From the NCBI GenBank assembly GCA_050700835.1, contig JBOHDX010000135.1, positions 1-64,000 of the forward strand: a stretch of 64,000 bases of DNA, read 5' to 3'. The translations under genes and the position numbers were made by a program. Shown in pieces: positions 17,288 to 25,455 of this stretch; position 1 is the stretch's first letter, and each line of letters starts with the position of its first letter. The DNA comes from JBOHDX01 sp050700835. Its GTDB lineage: Bacteria; Actinomycetota; Actinomycetes; Propionibacteriales; Nocardioidaceae. The notes below the pieces were generated by a model that was given only the letters and a program-made list of their open reading frames with translations, ran no database searches and was not told the origin of the DNA.

Positions 17288-18265
17288 TCAGAACGCCAGC
17301 GAGCGGTCGACGGCGTCGAGCACCCGGTCGAGGTCGGGGAGGTAGTCCTCCTCGATCCGGCTCGGTGGATAGGGCGTGTCGAACCCTCCCACCCTCAGCA
17401 CCGGAGCCTCCAGCGAGTAGAAGCAGTCCTCGGCGAGCCGGGCGGCGATCTCCGAGCCCATGCCGAGTGACACGACGGCTTCGTGGGCCACCACGGCACG
17501 ACCGGTCTTGCGTACCGACTCCACGACCGGCCCCATGTCGAGCGGGGACAGCGTCCGGAGGTCGATCACCTCGATGCTCTTGCCCTCGCCGGCGGCTGCT
17601 TCGGCGCTCTGCAGGCAGGTCTTGACCATCGGGCCGTACGCAAGCAGGGTCAGGTCGGTGCCGGCACGCACGACTCGGGACGCGTGCAGCGGCCACGGCT
17701 TGGCCGACTCGTCCAGCTCGGCCTTGTCCGCGTGGTACTGCCGCTTCGGCTCGAAGAACACGATCGGATCGTCGGACTTGATCGCCTGCTGGATCATCCA
17801 GTAGCCGTCGACCGGGTTGGAGCAGGCGACCACCTTCAGGCCGGCGGTGTGCGCGAACTGCGCCTCTGGGCTCTCGCTGTGATGCTCGACCGCTCCGATG
17901 CCTCCCCCGAAGGGGATCCGAATGACGATCGGCATCGGCATCTTGCCCTGGCTGCGGAAGTGGATCTTGGCGACCTGGGAGACTATCTGGTCGTACGCGG
18001 GGTAGACGAAGCCGTCGAACTGGATCTCGCAGACGGGCCGGTAGCCCCGCATCGCGAGGCCGACGGCCGTGCCGAGGATCCCGGACTCGGCCAGCGGGGT
18101 ATCGATGATCCGGTCCTCGCCGAAGTCCTTCTGCAACCCGTCGGTGATCCGGAAGACGCCGCCGAGCTTGCCGACGTCCTCGCCCATGACGATGACCTTG
18201 GGGTCGGCCTCCAAGGCGGCCCGCAGACCTGCGTTGAGGCCCTTGGCCAGCGTGATGGTCGTCAT
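17288..18265 (-). CDS. bkdB: Branched-chain 2-oxoacid dehydrogenase E1 beta
   Basis: A 325-residue E1 beta subunit (transketolase pyrimidine-binding plus C-terminal domains). Conserved segments are VIVMGEDVGKLGGVFRIT (Glu contacting the thiamine pyrimidine), DTPLAESGILGTAVGLAMRG, EIQFDGFVYPAYDQIVSQ, and EAVVSLGMGSEIAARL. It pairs with E1 alpha to decarboxylate 2-oxoacids from valine, leucine and isoleucine, supplying branched primers for fatty acids. The ATG at 18265 overlaps the E1 alpha stop in ATGA; a longer open frame to 18772 is only read-through in the E1 alpha region. Confidence 0.94.
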   Translation of the reverse strand: MTTITLAKGLNAGLRAALEADPKVIVMGEDVGKLGGVFRITDGLQKDFGEDRIIDTPLAESGILGTAVGLAMRGYRPVCEIQFDGFVYPAYDQIVSQVAKIHFRSQGKMPMPIVIRIPFGGGIGAVEHHSESPEAQFAHTAGLKVVACSNPVDGYWMIQQAIKSDDPIVFFEPKRQYHADKAELDESAKPWPLHASRVVRAGTDLTLLAYGPMVKTCLQSAEAAAGEGKSIEVIDLRTLSPLDMGPVVESVRKTGRAVVAHEAVVSLGMGSEIAARLAEDCFYSLEAPVLRVGGFDTPYPPSRIEEDYLPDLDRVLDAVDRSLAF

Positions 18266-19464
18266 GCGTGCGCTCCCTCGAAGGACGACAGGTAGTGGGC
18301 GAACTGTTCCTTCTGCGCAGCCAGCTCGGGGGTCTGCTCGACGTAGACCTGGTCGAAGATCGACAGCGGGCTCGGGTCGGGCAGGGCGCTGCAGCCCTCG
18401 CGCAGATGGACGCCGAGTGCCTCGGCTTCCTCCTCGACGGCCGCGAAGAACCCGTCGTCGGCGGCTCCCGTGCGCGCCAGGTAGGCGCGGACGCGGGCGA
18501 TCGGGTCCTTGAGCTTCCAGTGCTCGAGGTCCTCGCTCAACCGGTAGCGCGTCGGGTCGTCGGTCGTGGTGTGTGCCCCCATCCGGTAGGTGTAGGCCTC
18601 GACGAACGTGGGACCGCTGCCTTCGCGGGCCCGCTTGAGTGCGGCCTGGGTGACCGCGTGGCACGCGAGCACGTCGTTTCCGTCCACCCGGATGCCGGGG
18701 AAGCCGAAGCCCAGAGCGCGTTGGTACAACGGGATCTTGCTCTGGCGCTCGATCGGCTCGGAGATGGCCCACTGGTTGTTCTGGCAGAAGAACACCACCG
18801 GCGCGTTGAACACGCTGGCCCAGATGAACGCCTCGTTGACGTCGCCCTGGCTGGAGGCTCCGTCGCCGAAGTAGGCGACGACGGCGGCGTCGCGGTCAGG
18901 TTCGCCGGTGCCGACGACGCCGTCACGCTGCATGCCCATGGCGTAGCCGGTGGCGTGCAGTGTCTGGGCACCGATCACGATCGTGTAGAGCCCGAAGTTC
19001 TTGTCGTGCGGGTCCCAGCCACCCTGGTCGACGCCGCGGAAAAGGCCGAGCAGCCGCAGCGGGTCGACGCCCCGGCACCACGCGACACCGTGCTCGCGGT
19101 ACGTCGGGAACACGAAGTCCTGGGGCCGCAGGGCCCGCGCTGAGCCGATCTGGGCCGCCTCCTGGCCGAGCAGCTGCGCCCAGATCCCGAGCTCGCCGTG
19201 CCGCTGCAACGCCGTCGACTCGGTGTCGATGCGCCGAGTCATCACCATGTCGCGGTAGAAGCCCTTGATGGTCTCGTCGTCACCGTCGAAGGTGAAGTCG
19301 TCGTGCTCGCGGCGCTCGCCCTCGGGGGTCAGCAGCTGGACCAGCACCGGCCCGTCGCCCTCGTGGGCCGGTCCGAAGACCGCGCCGAGGTCGGGGCCGA
19401 GGTCCGCGGCGGGCCCGGCGTGGGAGCCGGAGCTGGAACCAGAGGGGGGAACAGCGTCGGTCAC
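18262..19464 (-). CDS. bkdA: Branched-chain 2-oxoacid dehydrogenase E1 alpha
   Basis: A 400-residue thiamine-diphosphate-dependent E1 alpha. The ThDP motif runs AYFGDGASSQGDVNEAF to FFCQNNQWAIS (GDG-x(n)-NN). The N-terminal PTYREHGVAWCRGVDP and C-terminal TYRMGAHTTTDDPTRYR are typical of the branched-chain type. The open frame extends to 19740, but GAAGGAG five bases before the GTG at 19464 sets the start; the first about 40 residues (Ser/Gly/Pro-rich) are a disordered tail. First gene of the bkdA-bkdB-bkdC operon. In Streptomyces such operons answer to an Lrp/AsnC regulator; none adjoins here. Confidence 0.94.
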   Translation of the reverse strand: MTDAVPPSGSSSGSHAGPAADLGPDLGAVFGPAHEGDGPVLVQLLTPEGERREHDDFTFDGDDETIKGFYRDMVMTRRIDTESTALQRHGELGIWAQLLGQEAAQIGSARALRPQDFVFPTYREHGVAWCRGVDPLRLLGLFRGVDQGGWDPHDKNFGLYTIVIGAQTLHATGYAMGMQRDGVVGTGEPDRDAAVVAYFGDGASSQGDVNEAFIWASVFNAPVVFFCQNNQWAISEPIERQSKIPLYQRALGFGFPGIRVDGNDVLACHAVTQAALKRAREGSGPTFVEAYTYRMGAHTTTDDPTRYRLSEDLEHWKLKDPIARVRAYLARTGAADDGFFAAVEEEAEALGVHLREGCSALPDPSPLSIFDQVYVEQTPELAAQKEQFAHYLSSFEGAHA

Positions 19465-19871
19465 CTGCACTCCTTCGGGTGGTCGGTCGACGGGATCACC
19501 GTGACTCGGGCCGGGACTCGGGCCGTGACCGGGTTGAGCCGGACGCGGCGCGACACGTGCTGGGGTGGTGCACGCTGCCTCGACGCCACGTCTGTGACGG
19601 CGGCCACAGGTGGGGCCAAAGGTACCGGTCGGCGCCCGTACCGGCCAACTGCCCCGGGTCTTCCCCCCGCGGTCGCGCCACCATTGCCGGACCTGCCGTG
19701 TCGTGACGATTGCACCGGAGGGCACGCTCACGACGTGCATCCGTCACGACAGCGGGATGGACGGGGCAGGTGGGACATGTGGTACAGATCGGTTCGGCCG
19801 CGGAGTGGGACGGGGCTGACATCTGTCGGCCCCGGTCCTTACGATGACAGGAGTCACCCGATAGGACGGTC
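19465..19871. promoter_or_regulatory. Divergent intergenic region between bkdA and the EamA gene
   Basis: No gene is supported in these 407 bp. On the plus strand CTGACA (19816-19821), an 18-bp spacer and TACGAT (19840-19845) make a good sigma70-type promoter, predicting a transcript start near 19852 for the transporter. A short direct repeat GACTCGGGCCG lies twice at about 19500-19530. No convincing promoter for bkdA was picked out. Confidence 0.5.
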
Positions 19872-20852
19872 ATGGCAGTCACGACGAAAACCCGGGCACC
19901 GTCCCGGCCGCTCGCGATCGTGGGCGCGCTCGGGATCGTCTACGTCGTCTGGGGCTCCACCTACCTCGCCATCGGGGTGATGACCAAGGACATGCCGCCC
20001 CTGTGGTCCGCGGGCGCACGCTACCTGGCCGCCGGGGGGCTGATGGCGGTGCTGCTCGGCTGCTGGCGCGGCTGGTCCCACCTACGGGTGAGCCCGGCGC
20101 AGCTGGCCGGGGCGTCTGTGCTCGGTCTGCTGCTCCCGGCCGCCGGCAACGGTCTGGTGACCGTGTCGGAGTCCCGGGGCACCCCGACCGGGATCGCCGC
20201 TCTGATGGTCGCGTCCGTGCCGCTGTGGGTGGTGGCCTATCGAGCGTCCAGCGGCGACCGGCCGCGTTCCAGCACCGTGCTCGGTGTGCTCGTCGGTTTC
20301 GCGGGGCTGGCGGGCCTGGTCCTCGTGATCGGGATCGACGGTGCCATCCCGTTGTGGCCGACCCTGCTGATCGTGTTCGCAGCGATGTGCTGGTCGTTCG
20401 GTTCCTGGGTTCAGCCCAGACTCACCTTGCCGCGCGACCCGTTCGTCACCACCGTCTACGAGATGCTCGCCGGCGGCGTGGTGCTGACCGCGGGCGGGAT
20501 CGGAAGCGGTGAGCATCTCGATCTTGCGTCCTACTCCGCCGGGGAGTGGGTGGCCTGGGCGTACCTCGTTGTGTTCGGCTCTATCGTCGCCTTCAGCGCC
20601 TACGTGTGGGTGCTGTCCGCAGCGCCCATCTCGCTGGTCGCGACCTACGCCTATGTCAACCCGGTGGTGGCGCTGTTCCTCGGCTGGATCGTTCTGGGCG
20701 AGACCCTGAGCCTGCCGATCTTCGGGGCCACCGCAGTCATCCTCGCGGGGGTGGCGATCGTCGTTGGCGCGGAGCGGAGCCGGCGTACCTCACCGGCGAC
20801 GGCGCGCACCCCGGAGCCGACCTGCGCCGACCCGCCACGTCACGGTCGGTAG
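19872..20852 (+). CDS. EamA/DMT family transporter
   Basis: A 326-residue inner-membrane protein with ten predicted helices in two EamA repeats, the drug/metabolite transporter fold used for small-metabolite efflux. The first helix carries the family signature VYVVWGSTYLAIGVMTKDMPP; the second repeat has WSFGSWVQPRL and AYVNPVVALFLGWIVLGE. The C-terminal tail is hydrophilic. ATG 19872 is preceded by AGGACGG, with a promoter at 19816-19845. Its last 13 bp overlap the convergent DUF1684 gene. Substrate unknown. Confidence 0.9.
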   Translation: MAVTTKTRAPSRPLAIVGALGIVYVVWGSTYLAIGVMTKDMPPLWSAGARYLAAGGLMAVLLGCWRGWSHLRVSPAQLAGASVLGLLLPAAGNGLVTVSESRGTPTGIAALMVASVPLWVVAYRASSGDRPRSSTVLGVLVGFAGLAGLVLVIGIDGAIPLWPTLLIVFAAMCWSFGSWVQPRLTLPRDPFVTTVYEMLAGGVVLTAGGIGSGEHLDLASYSAGEWVAWAYLVVFGSIVAFSAYVWVLSAAPISLVATYAYVNPVVALFLGWIVLGETLSLPIFGATAVILAGVAIVVGAERSRRTSPATARTPEPTCADPPRHGR

Positions 20853-21439
20853 CGCTCACCTACTGGCAGGGCCACCCCGACCCGGTTGGTCGGCCCGGGC
20901 AGCGGACAGGCCCAAGCCTCGTCATAGGCACAGGACGGCTGGTAGGCGAAGTTCAGGTCGACCACGAGCGCGTCGGCGTTACCGCCCAGGTCGGCGCCCT
21001 TGGTCGTGTCGAGCAGATATCTCCCGCCCCCGTAGGACGCGCTGCTCACGTCCCGCACCGGCAGGAAGATGCCGCCGCCGTAGGACCCGAGCCACCAGAC
21101 GTCGAGCTCGCCGATCCCCGGCAGCACCACCCGGCCCACCCGGTCCATCGGCACGGTCCCGTCGGTACCCGTCGTAACCTCGCGCCGCTCCGGCTCGACC
21201 GCGCCGTCGACCGACACGACGAATCGGTACGCCGGGTCGTACGCCGCCACGTCGGCTCCGGGGTAGCCGTCCCGGGCCGCCGGCGGAACCGGTGAGGCCG
21301 GATGCCGACGCAGCAGCTCGTCACGCCCGGCGACCCACAGCCGGTGCGCCGCCGCCGGTTCCGAGGCCCCCCGCACGCGGCGATACAGCTCCGCGACCCG
21401 GCGACGCCAGTCGAGCACGTCCCACGCGTCGCTGGTCAC
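20840..21439 (-). CDS. DUF1684 domain protein
   Basis: A 199-residue cytosolic protein of the DUF1684 family. The family end-motif FAYQPSCAYDEAWACPLPGPTNR is complete, preceded by the glycine-rich SASYGGGRYLLDTTKGAD and an N-terminal helix WRRRVAELYRRVR. Function unknown; the conserved Cys/Tyr/Asp/Trp cluster suggests a binding or catalytic pocket. The start GTG (21437-21439) lies in GTGA overlapping the quinone reductase stop, so the two genes are translationally coupled. Confidence 0.88.
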   Translation of the reverse strand: MTSDAWDVLDWRRRVAELYRRVRGASEPAAAHRLWVAGRDELLRRHPASPVPPAARDGYPGADVAAYDPAYRFVVSVDGAVEPERREVTTGTDGTVPMDRVGRVVLPGIGELDVWWLGSYGGGIFLPVRDVSSASYGGGRYLLDTTKGADLGGNADALVVDLNFAYQPSCAYDEAWACPLPGPTNRVGVALPVGERYRP

Positions 21440-22383
21440 GGGACCAGGACGACCTTGCCGTGCGAGTGCCCGCCACCGACCTGTGCGTGCGCTGCGGCGA
21501 CGTCCGCCAACGGATAGACCCCAGCCACGACGACCGTGAGCGCTCCGGCTTCGGCCAGCCGCACGAGGTCCAGCCGGGCAGGCCCGCGGACCTCTTCCCC
21601 CGCGTCGGCGCCGGGGCCACCTCCGAGAAGCTTGATCCCATCCTTGGCGGCGCGCCCGAAGGCCGCGATCGAGGCGATCCTCGAGCGGTCGGGGACGAGG
21701 GCCAGCGAGGTCTCCACCGCCTCGTCGGTGCCGATGGCGTCGATCGCCGCGTCGACACCGTCCGGCGTGAGAGACTGCACCCGGTCGACCAGCCCCCGTC
21801 CGTACACCACCGGTTCGGCCCCTAGGTCACGCAGAGTCTGGTGCGCGGTCTCGCCCGCGGTCCCGATCACCCGCGCGCCTCGCGCCACGGCGAGCTGGAC
21901 GGCCATCAGACCTACTCCGCCGGCCGCGCCATGCAGGAGGACCGTGTCGCCGGCACCGACGTCGGCTGCGGTGAGAGCATGCACCGCAGTCACTCCGGTC
22001 AGCAGCAACCCCCCGGCCTGTTCCCAGGACAGTGTGCGCGGGCGCGGGAGCACGGCGTCGGCGGGCACCACGAGCTCGGTCGCGTAGGCGCCGTCGACCC
22101 GGAAGGCGATCACCTCGTCGCCGACGGAGATCGGGCCAGCCGGTCCGACAGCCTCGACCCCGACTGCGGTGACCACGCCGGATGCTTCGTACCCGAGCCG
22201 CATCGGCAGCTCGGCCGGATTCTGTCCGAAGGCGCCGGCGTACCGCTTCAAGTCGGCCGGGTTGACGCCGGCGGCGCGTACCGCGAGGCGTACTTCACCG
22301 GCGCCCGGTTCGGCGGACGGCGCCTCGACGAGGGCGAGGACTTCGGGTCCGCCGTAGGCGGTGGCAACGACAACGCTGGGCAT
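21436..22383 (-). CDS. NADPH:quinone reductase / zinc-independent alcohol dehydrogenase-like
   Basis: A 315-residue medium-chain reductase. The N-terminal GroES-like domain has GYEASGVVTAVG; the nucleotide-binding motif is VLLHGAAGGVGLMAVQLA with a basic residue after the second strand (GTAGETAHQ). Zinc ligands of classical alcohol dehydrogenases are missing, which fits the quinone-oxidoreductase branch, reducing quinones or enones with NADPH. The start ATG at 22383 is chosen because the open frame to 22647 is only extended by upstream non-coding sequence. It is the first gene of a pair with the DUF1684 gene. Confidence 0.9.
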   Translation of the reverse strand: MPSVVVATAYGGPEVLALVEAPSAEPGAGEVRLAVRAAGVNPADLKRYAGAFGQNPAELPMRLGYEASGVVTAVGVEAVGPAGPISVGDEVIAFRVDGAYATELVVPADAVLPRPRTLSWEQAGGLLLTGVTAVHALTAADVGAGDTVLLHGAAGGVGLMAVQLAVARGARVIGTAGETAHQTLRDLGAEPVVYGRGLVDRVQSLTPDGVDAAIDAIGTDEAVETSLALVPDRSRIASIAAFGRAAKDGIKLLGGGPGADAGEEVRGPARLDLVRLAEAGALTVVVAGVYPLADVAAAHAQVGGGHSHGKVVLVP

Positions 22384-22450
22384 GGTCGGGTAAACAGCCG
22401 AGGCGGCCCGCAGATTCCTGCGGCTCGCACTCCGTGTCCCACTGGGGGGG

Positions 22451-22890
22451 TCAGTACGGCGGCAGCACCGGCTGGTCGTCGACACTGGCCCCGATCCGGG
22501 CGGCGGCGGAATCCCGTCCGCGTCGAATCGGCACCACACCGGTCGCGGCAGCAAGTCCGGTAGGCGGCATGTTGCCGTAGATCGTCTCCAGCCGGTTGGT
22601 GGGGACGCGGTACGTCTCGTGCCAGATGCCGACGTCTCGATTGGCACCCACCGGTCGGTTGAACCGCCGCCACGGTTCCAGATGCGGATCGTCCTGGTCG
22701 CGGGCGAACCGTTCGAGGTCGGCGAACGAGCGCCAGTACTGCACCATCAGCGGGCCGGCAGGAGTGCCTGTTGGAAGCCGAGCAACCCCTTGTCCGGGTG
22801 CTCCGCGAGATAGCGCAGCATCTTCGGCATCGCCGTGAAGACCGGCCACCAGGCGCGTATCTTCCAGGGCTTGTTCACGCGCACGCCACA
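22451..22890 (-). pseudogene. Frameshifted DUF4188 domain gene
   Basis: Two adjoining frames together encode a DUF4188 protein. One (22881 to a stop at 22747) reads VRVNKPWKIRAWWPVFTAMP then KMLRYLAEHPDKGLLGFQ; the other (about 22780 to the stop at 22451) reads GPLMVQYWRSFADLERFARD through VGIWHETYRVPTNRLETIYG. The join near 22775 needs a +1 shift. The start of the family domain (normally a stretch like FVVFLIGM before RVNKPWK) is also missing or out of frame. DUF4188 proteins are heme-dependent dehydratase-like or monooxygenase-like and poorly characterised. Sequencing error cannot be excluded, but two defects favour true decay. Confidence 0.72.
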
Positions 22891-22955
22891 CGCAACTCGT
22901 ATCGGTGGTCGTCCCGCTTTTATGGGACATGCCGGATTCAGCCCTCACGCGACAG

Positions 22956-23068
22956 CTAGACCAGGCGCTCGAAGATGTCGCCGTAGTGCTCGGCGAACCA
23001 GTGCCCCTCGGAACAGACGGGGTTCCTCGGGCGGTGTCGACTCGCTTTCACACCCTCTGTTCGCCCTG
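22956..23068. other. Intergenic remnant, no intact gene
   Basis: The minus strand holds a short open frame ending at a TAG (22956-22958), with the tail GHWFAEHYGDIFERLV, an amphipathic helix that looks like the real C-terminus of some protein. No start or domain is recognisable and the preceding codons are unremarkable. It fits debris from a lost gene within a decayed patch. Confidence 0.3.
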
Positions 23069-23524
23069 CTAATGGCGACCAGCGGTTCTAGTCGGGATCC
23101 CTCCATGGGCAAGACCGAGCACGTCACCCATCCCCGGAGCGAACCAAAGTGTCCCACCGCCCGATCGGTAAGCAGTGCCCTCACGCACTAAGGGGATCCC
23201 GTCAGCTGAGTCGATCTCGAGATAGAGCCCTTCGTAACGGTACGGATTCCCGAGGATTGCGGACTGAATCGCCGAGAACTCGCCGCTGATCGAATTCGGG
23301 TCCTTCACAGTGGCCACCACAAACACGGCCGGCCCTAGCGGGTGTAACACCCGAACCGTCTGTGGTTGCAGGCCAAATTTGTTTAGGACGTCATCAACGG
23401 ACGCTACGATTGTGCCGTAAGGGATATGTTGTGATTGTGCGTCAAAAAATTGTTGTGTGATGTCTCCCGCTCCACTGACCAGGTCGATGGTTGATCCGTC
23501 GGGGGGCGGCATGAGCGCGGCCAC
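23069..23524 (-). CDS. Hypothetical protein, atypical composition, possibly truncated
   Basis: A 151-residue open frame with no recognised domain, signal peptide or membrane segment. Internal features are PYGTIVASVDDVLNKFGLQ, VFVVATVKDPNSISGEF and NPYRYEGLYLEIDSADGIPLV, which read like a folded alpha/beta protein. The DNA around 23180-23480 is clearly AT-richer than all neighbours, with codons such as AAA, TTT and ATA that are rare elsewhere in the window, suggesting foreign origin. A stop lies just upstream of the GTG start (ATG 23512 is an alternative), so it may be the C-terminal part of a longer lost gene. Confidence 0.45.
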   Translation of the reverse strand: MAALMPPPDGSTIDLVSGAGDITQQFFDAQSQHIPYGTIVASVDDVLNKFGLQPQTVRVLHPLGPAVFVVATVKDPNSISGEFSAIQSAILGNPYRYEGLYLEIDSADGIPLVREGTAYRSGGGTLWFAPGMGDVLGLAHGGIPTRTAGRH

Positions 23525-23580
23525 CTTCGTCGGTACCGGTCAGGGCCCGGAGCAGGGTCGAGAGGTTCCCGGCGAGCCGG

Positions 23581-25455
23581 TCAGGCGAGAGAGCTGAGCC
23601 AGGCCTCGTGCAGGTCGGAGAACTGGCCGGACCCGGAGGCGATCAAGTCTGCCGGCGCTCCGTCCTCGATGATCTGGCCATGCTCGAGCACCAGCACACG
23701 GTCGGCGATCTCGACGGTCGACAAGCGGTGGGCGATGATGATGGCGGTCCGGGCCGCCAGGATCGTGCGGAGCGCGTGCTGGACCAGCCGCTCGCTGGGT
23801 ACGTCCAGCGACGACGTGGCCTCGTCGAGGATGAGCACCGCCGGGTCGGCCAGGAAGGCCCGAGCGAACGCCACCAGCTGGCGTTGGCCGGCCGACAGCC
23901 GGCCGCCTCGCGTCTCCACCTGCGTGTCGTAGCCCTGCGGCAGCTCCTCGATGAAGCCGCCGGCGCCGATCGCCTCGGCCGCCCCCCGCACGTCCTCGTC
24001 GCTGGCGTCCGGGCGGCCGAAGCGGATGTTGTCGGCGACGCTGCCCGCGAACAGGAAGTTCTCCTGCGTCACCATGACCACGCCTCGGCGCAACGTCGCG
24101 TCGTCGAGCTGGCGCATGTCGACGCCGTCCAGCGTGACGCGACCTCGCGTCGGGTCGTAGAAGCGCGACATCAGCTTGGCGATGGTGGTCTTGCCCGCTC
24201 CCGTCGTGCCCACCAGGGCGACCGTTTGACCGGCCGGTAGGTGCAGGTCGAGGTCGGGAAGCACCGGGCGGTCCGGGACGTACTCGAAGGACACGTGCTC
24301 GAGCCCGATCTCGCCACGGATCGAGCCGATTGACACCGGGTTCGCCGGCTGAGCCACGTCGGGCTCCTCCTCGAGCACGCCGGACAGCTTCTCCAGAGCA
24401 GCGCTGGCGGACTGGAAGGTGTTGTAGAACTGGCTGATGTCCTGCATCGGGTCGAAGAACTGGCGCAGATAGATCAGGAACGCGGCGAGCGTGCCCACGG
24501 TGACGTCGCCGTGGAACGCGCGGTAAGCGCCGTAGGTCAGCACCAACGCGATGGTCAGGTTTCCGATCAGCTTGATGCCGGGCATGAAAAGCCCGACCAG
24601 CCGGAAAGCCCTCTCGTTGGCCCTCCGGTAGTCGTCGTTGACCGTGTGGAAGATCTCCTCGTTGCGTGGCTGCCGGCGGAAGGCCTGCACCGCCTTGATG
24701 CCCGTCATCGTCTCGACGAAGTGCACGATGACCACGGCGACGGTCTCGCGGGTACGCCGGTAGGTCAGGGCTGACTCGCGACGGAACCAGCGGGTCAGCC
24801 AGAGCAGGAACGGGAAACCGAGCAGCGACGCGAGGCCGAGCCTGACGTCGAGGAACAACAGCAGGACTGCGGTGCCGATCAGCGTCAACGCCGCGGTCAC
24901 AAGCCCGTCGAACCCGTCCTCGAGCAGCTCTTCGATCGCGTCGATGTCAGAGGTCGACCGAGAGATGACCCGTCCCGAGGTGTAGCGGTCGTGGAACGCC
25001 GTCGACAGGCTCTGGAAGTGCCTGAACAGCCGACGCCGCAGCTCGAGCACGACGGCCTGACCGATCCGCCCCGAACCCATCAGGAACGCCTGGCGGCTGA
25101 ACGCCTGCACGATCACGCAGAACAGCACGATAGCGACGATCGTCAGCAGGGTGTCGTTGCCCTGGCCAGCCCGCATCGGTGGGATCCCCTTGTCGATTCC
25201 CTCCTTGACGAGGTAGGGGATCGCCAATCGGGTGGCGTTCTCCACCACGACCGTGGCCCCCAACAGCCACAGTGCCTTGCGGTACGGGAGCAGCAGTGAG
25301 CCCAGCAGCCGTCGGGACCGGTCGCGTAGGACCAGCGTGACCTTGCTGGGGATGTCGTCACGATTCTCTGCCGCCACACCTCGCCAGCCCTCAGGCCGCC
25401 CCCGCTCAGCCGGTTCGCTGGGCTGCGGGGACTTCGGGTCGACCGGACCGGTCAT
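23581..25455 (-). CDS. ABC exporter half-transporter (catalytically complete NBD)
   Basis: A 624-residue type IV ABC exporter half: six membrane helices (about 60-360) then a nucleotide-binding domain. Walker A is GTTGAGKTT (Lys422), the signature is LSAGQRQ, Walker B LILDEATSSLD has the catalytic Glu545, and the H-loop is IIIAHRLSTVE. It overlaps the following partner gene by 4 bp (ATGA at 25452-25455), so the two make a heterodimer. Export of lipids, peptides or drugs is typical; the substrate is not evident. Last gene of the pair. Confidence 0.93.
   Translation of the reverse strand: MTGPVDPKSPQPSEPAERGRPEGWRGVAAENRDDIPSKVTLVLRDRSRRLLGSLLLPYRKALWLLGATVVVENATRLAIPYLVKEGIDKGIPPMRAGQGNDTLLTIVAIVLFCVIVQAFSRQAFLMGSGRIGQAVVLELRRRLFRHFQSLSTAFHDRYTSGRVISRSTSDIDAIEELLEDGFDGLVTAALTLIGTAVLLLFLDVRLGLASLLGFPFLLWLTRWFRRESALTYRRTRETVAVVIVHFVETMTGIKAVQAFRRQPRNEEIFHTVNDDYRRANERAFRLVGLFMPGIKLIGNLTIALVLTYGAYRAFHGDVTVGTLAAFLIYLRQFFDPMQDISQFYNTFQSASAALEKLSGVLEEEPDVAQPANPVSIGSIRGEIGLEHVSFEYVPDRPVLPDLDLHLPAGQTVALVGTTGAGKTTIAKLMSRFYDPTRGRVTLDGVDMRQLDDATLRRGVVMVTQENFLFAGSVADNIRFGRPDASDEDVRGAAEAIGAGGFIEELPQGYDTQVETRGGRLSAGQRQLVAFARAFLADPAVLILDEATSSLDVPSERLVQHALRTILAARTAIIIAHRLSTVEIADRVLVLEHGQIIEDGAPADLIASGSGQFSDLHEAWLSSLA

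Noticed and set aside
17288..18772. Long E1-beta frame extending into E1-alpha
   Set aside because: The first about 165 residues are out-of-frame E1-alpha sequence; the true start is the ATGA overlap at 18265.
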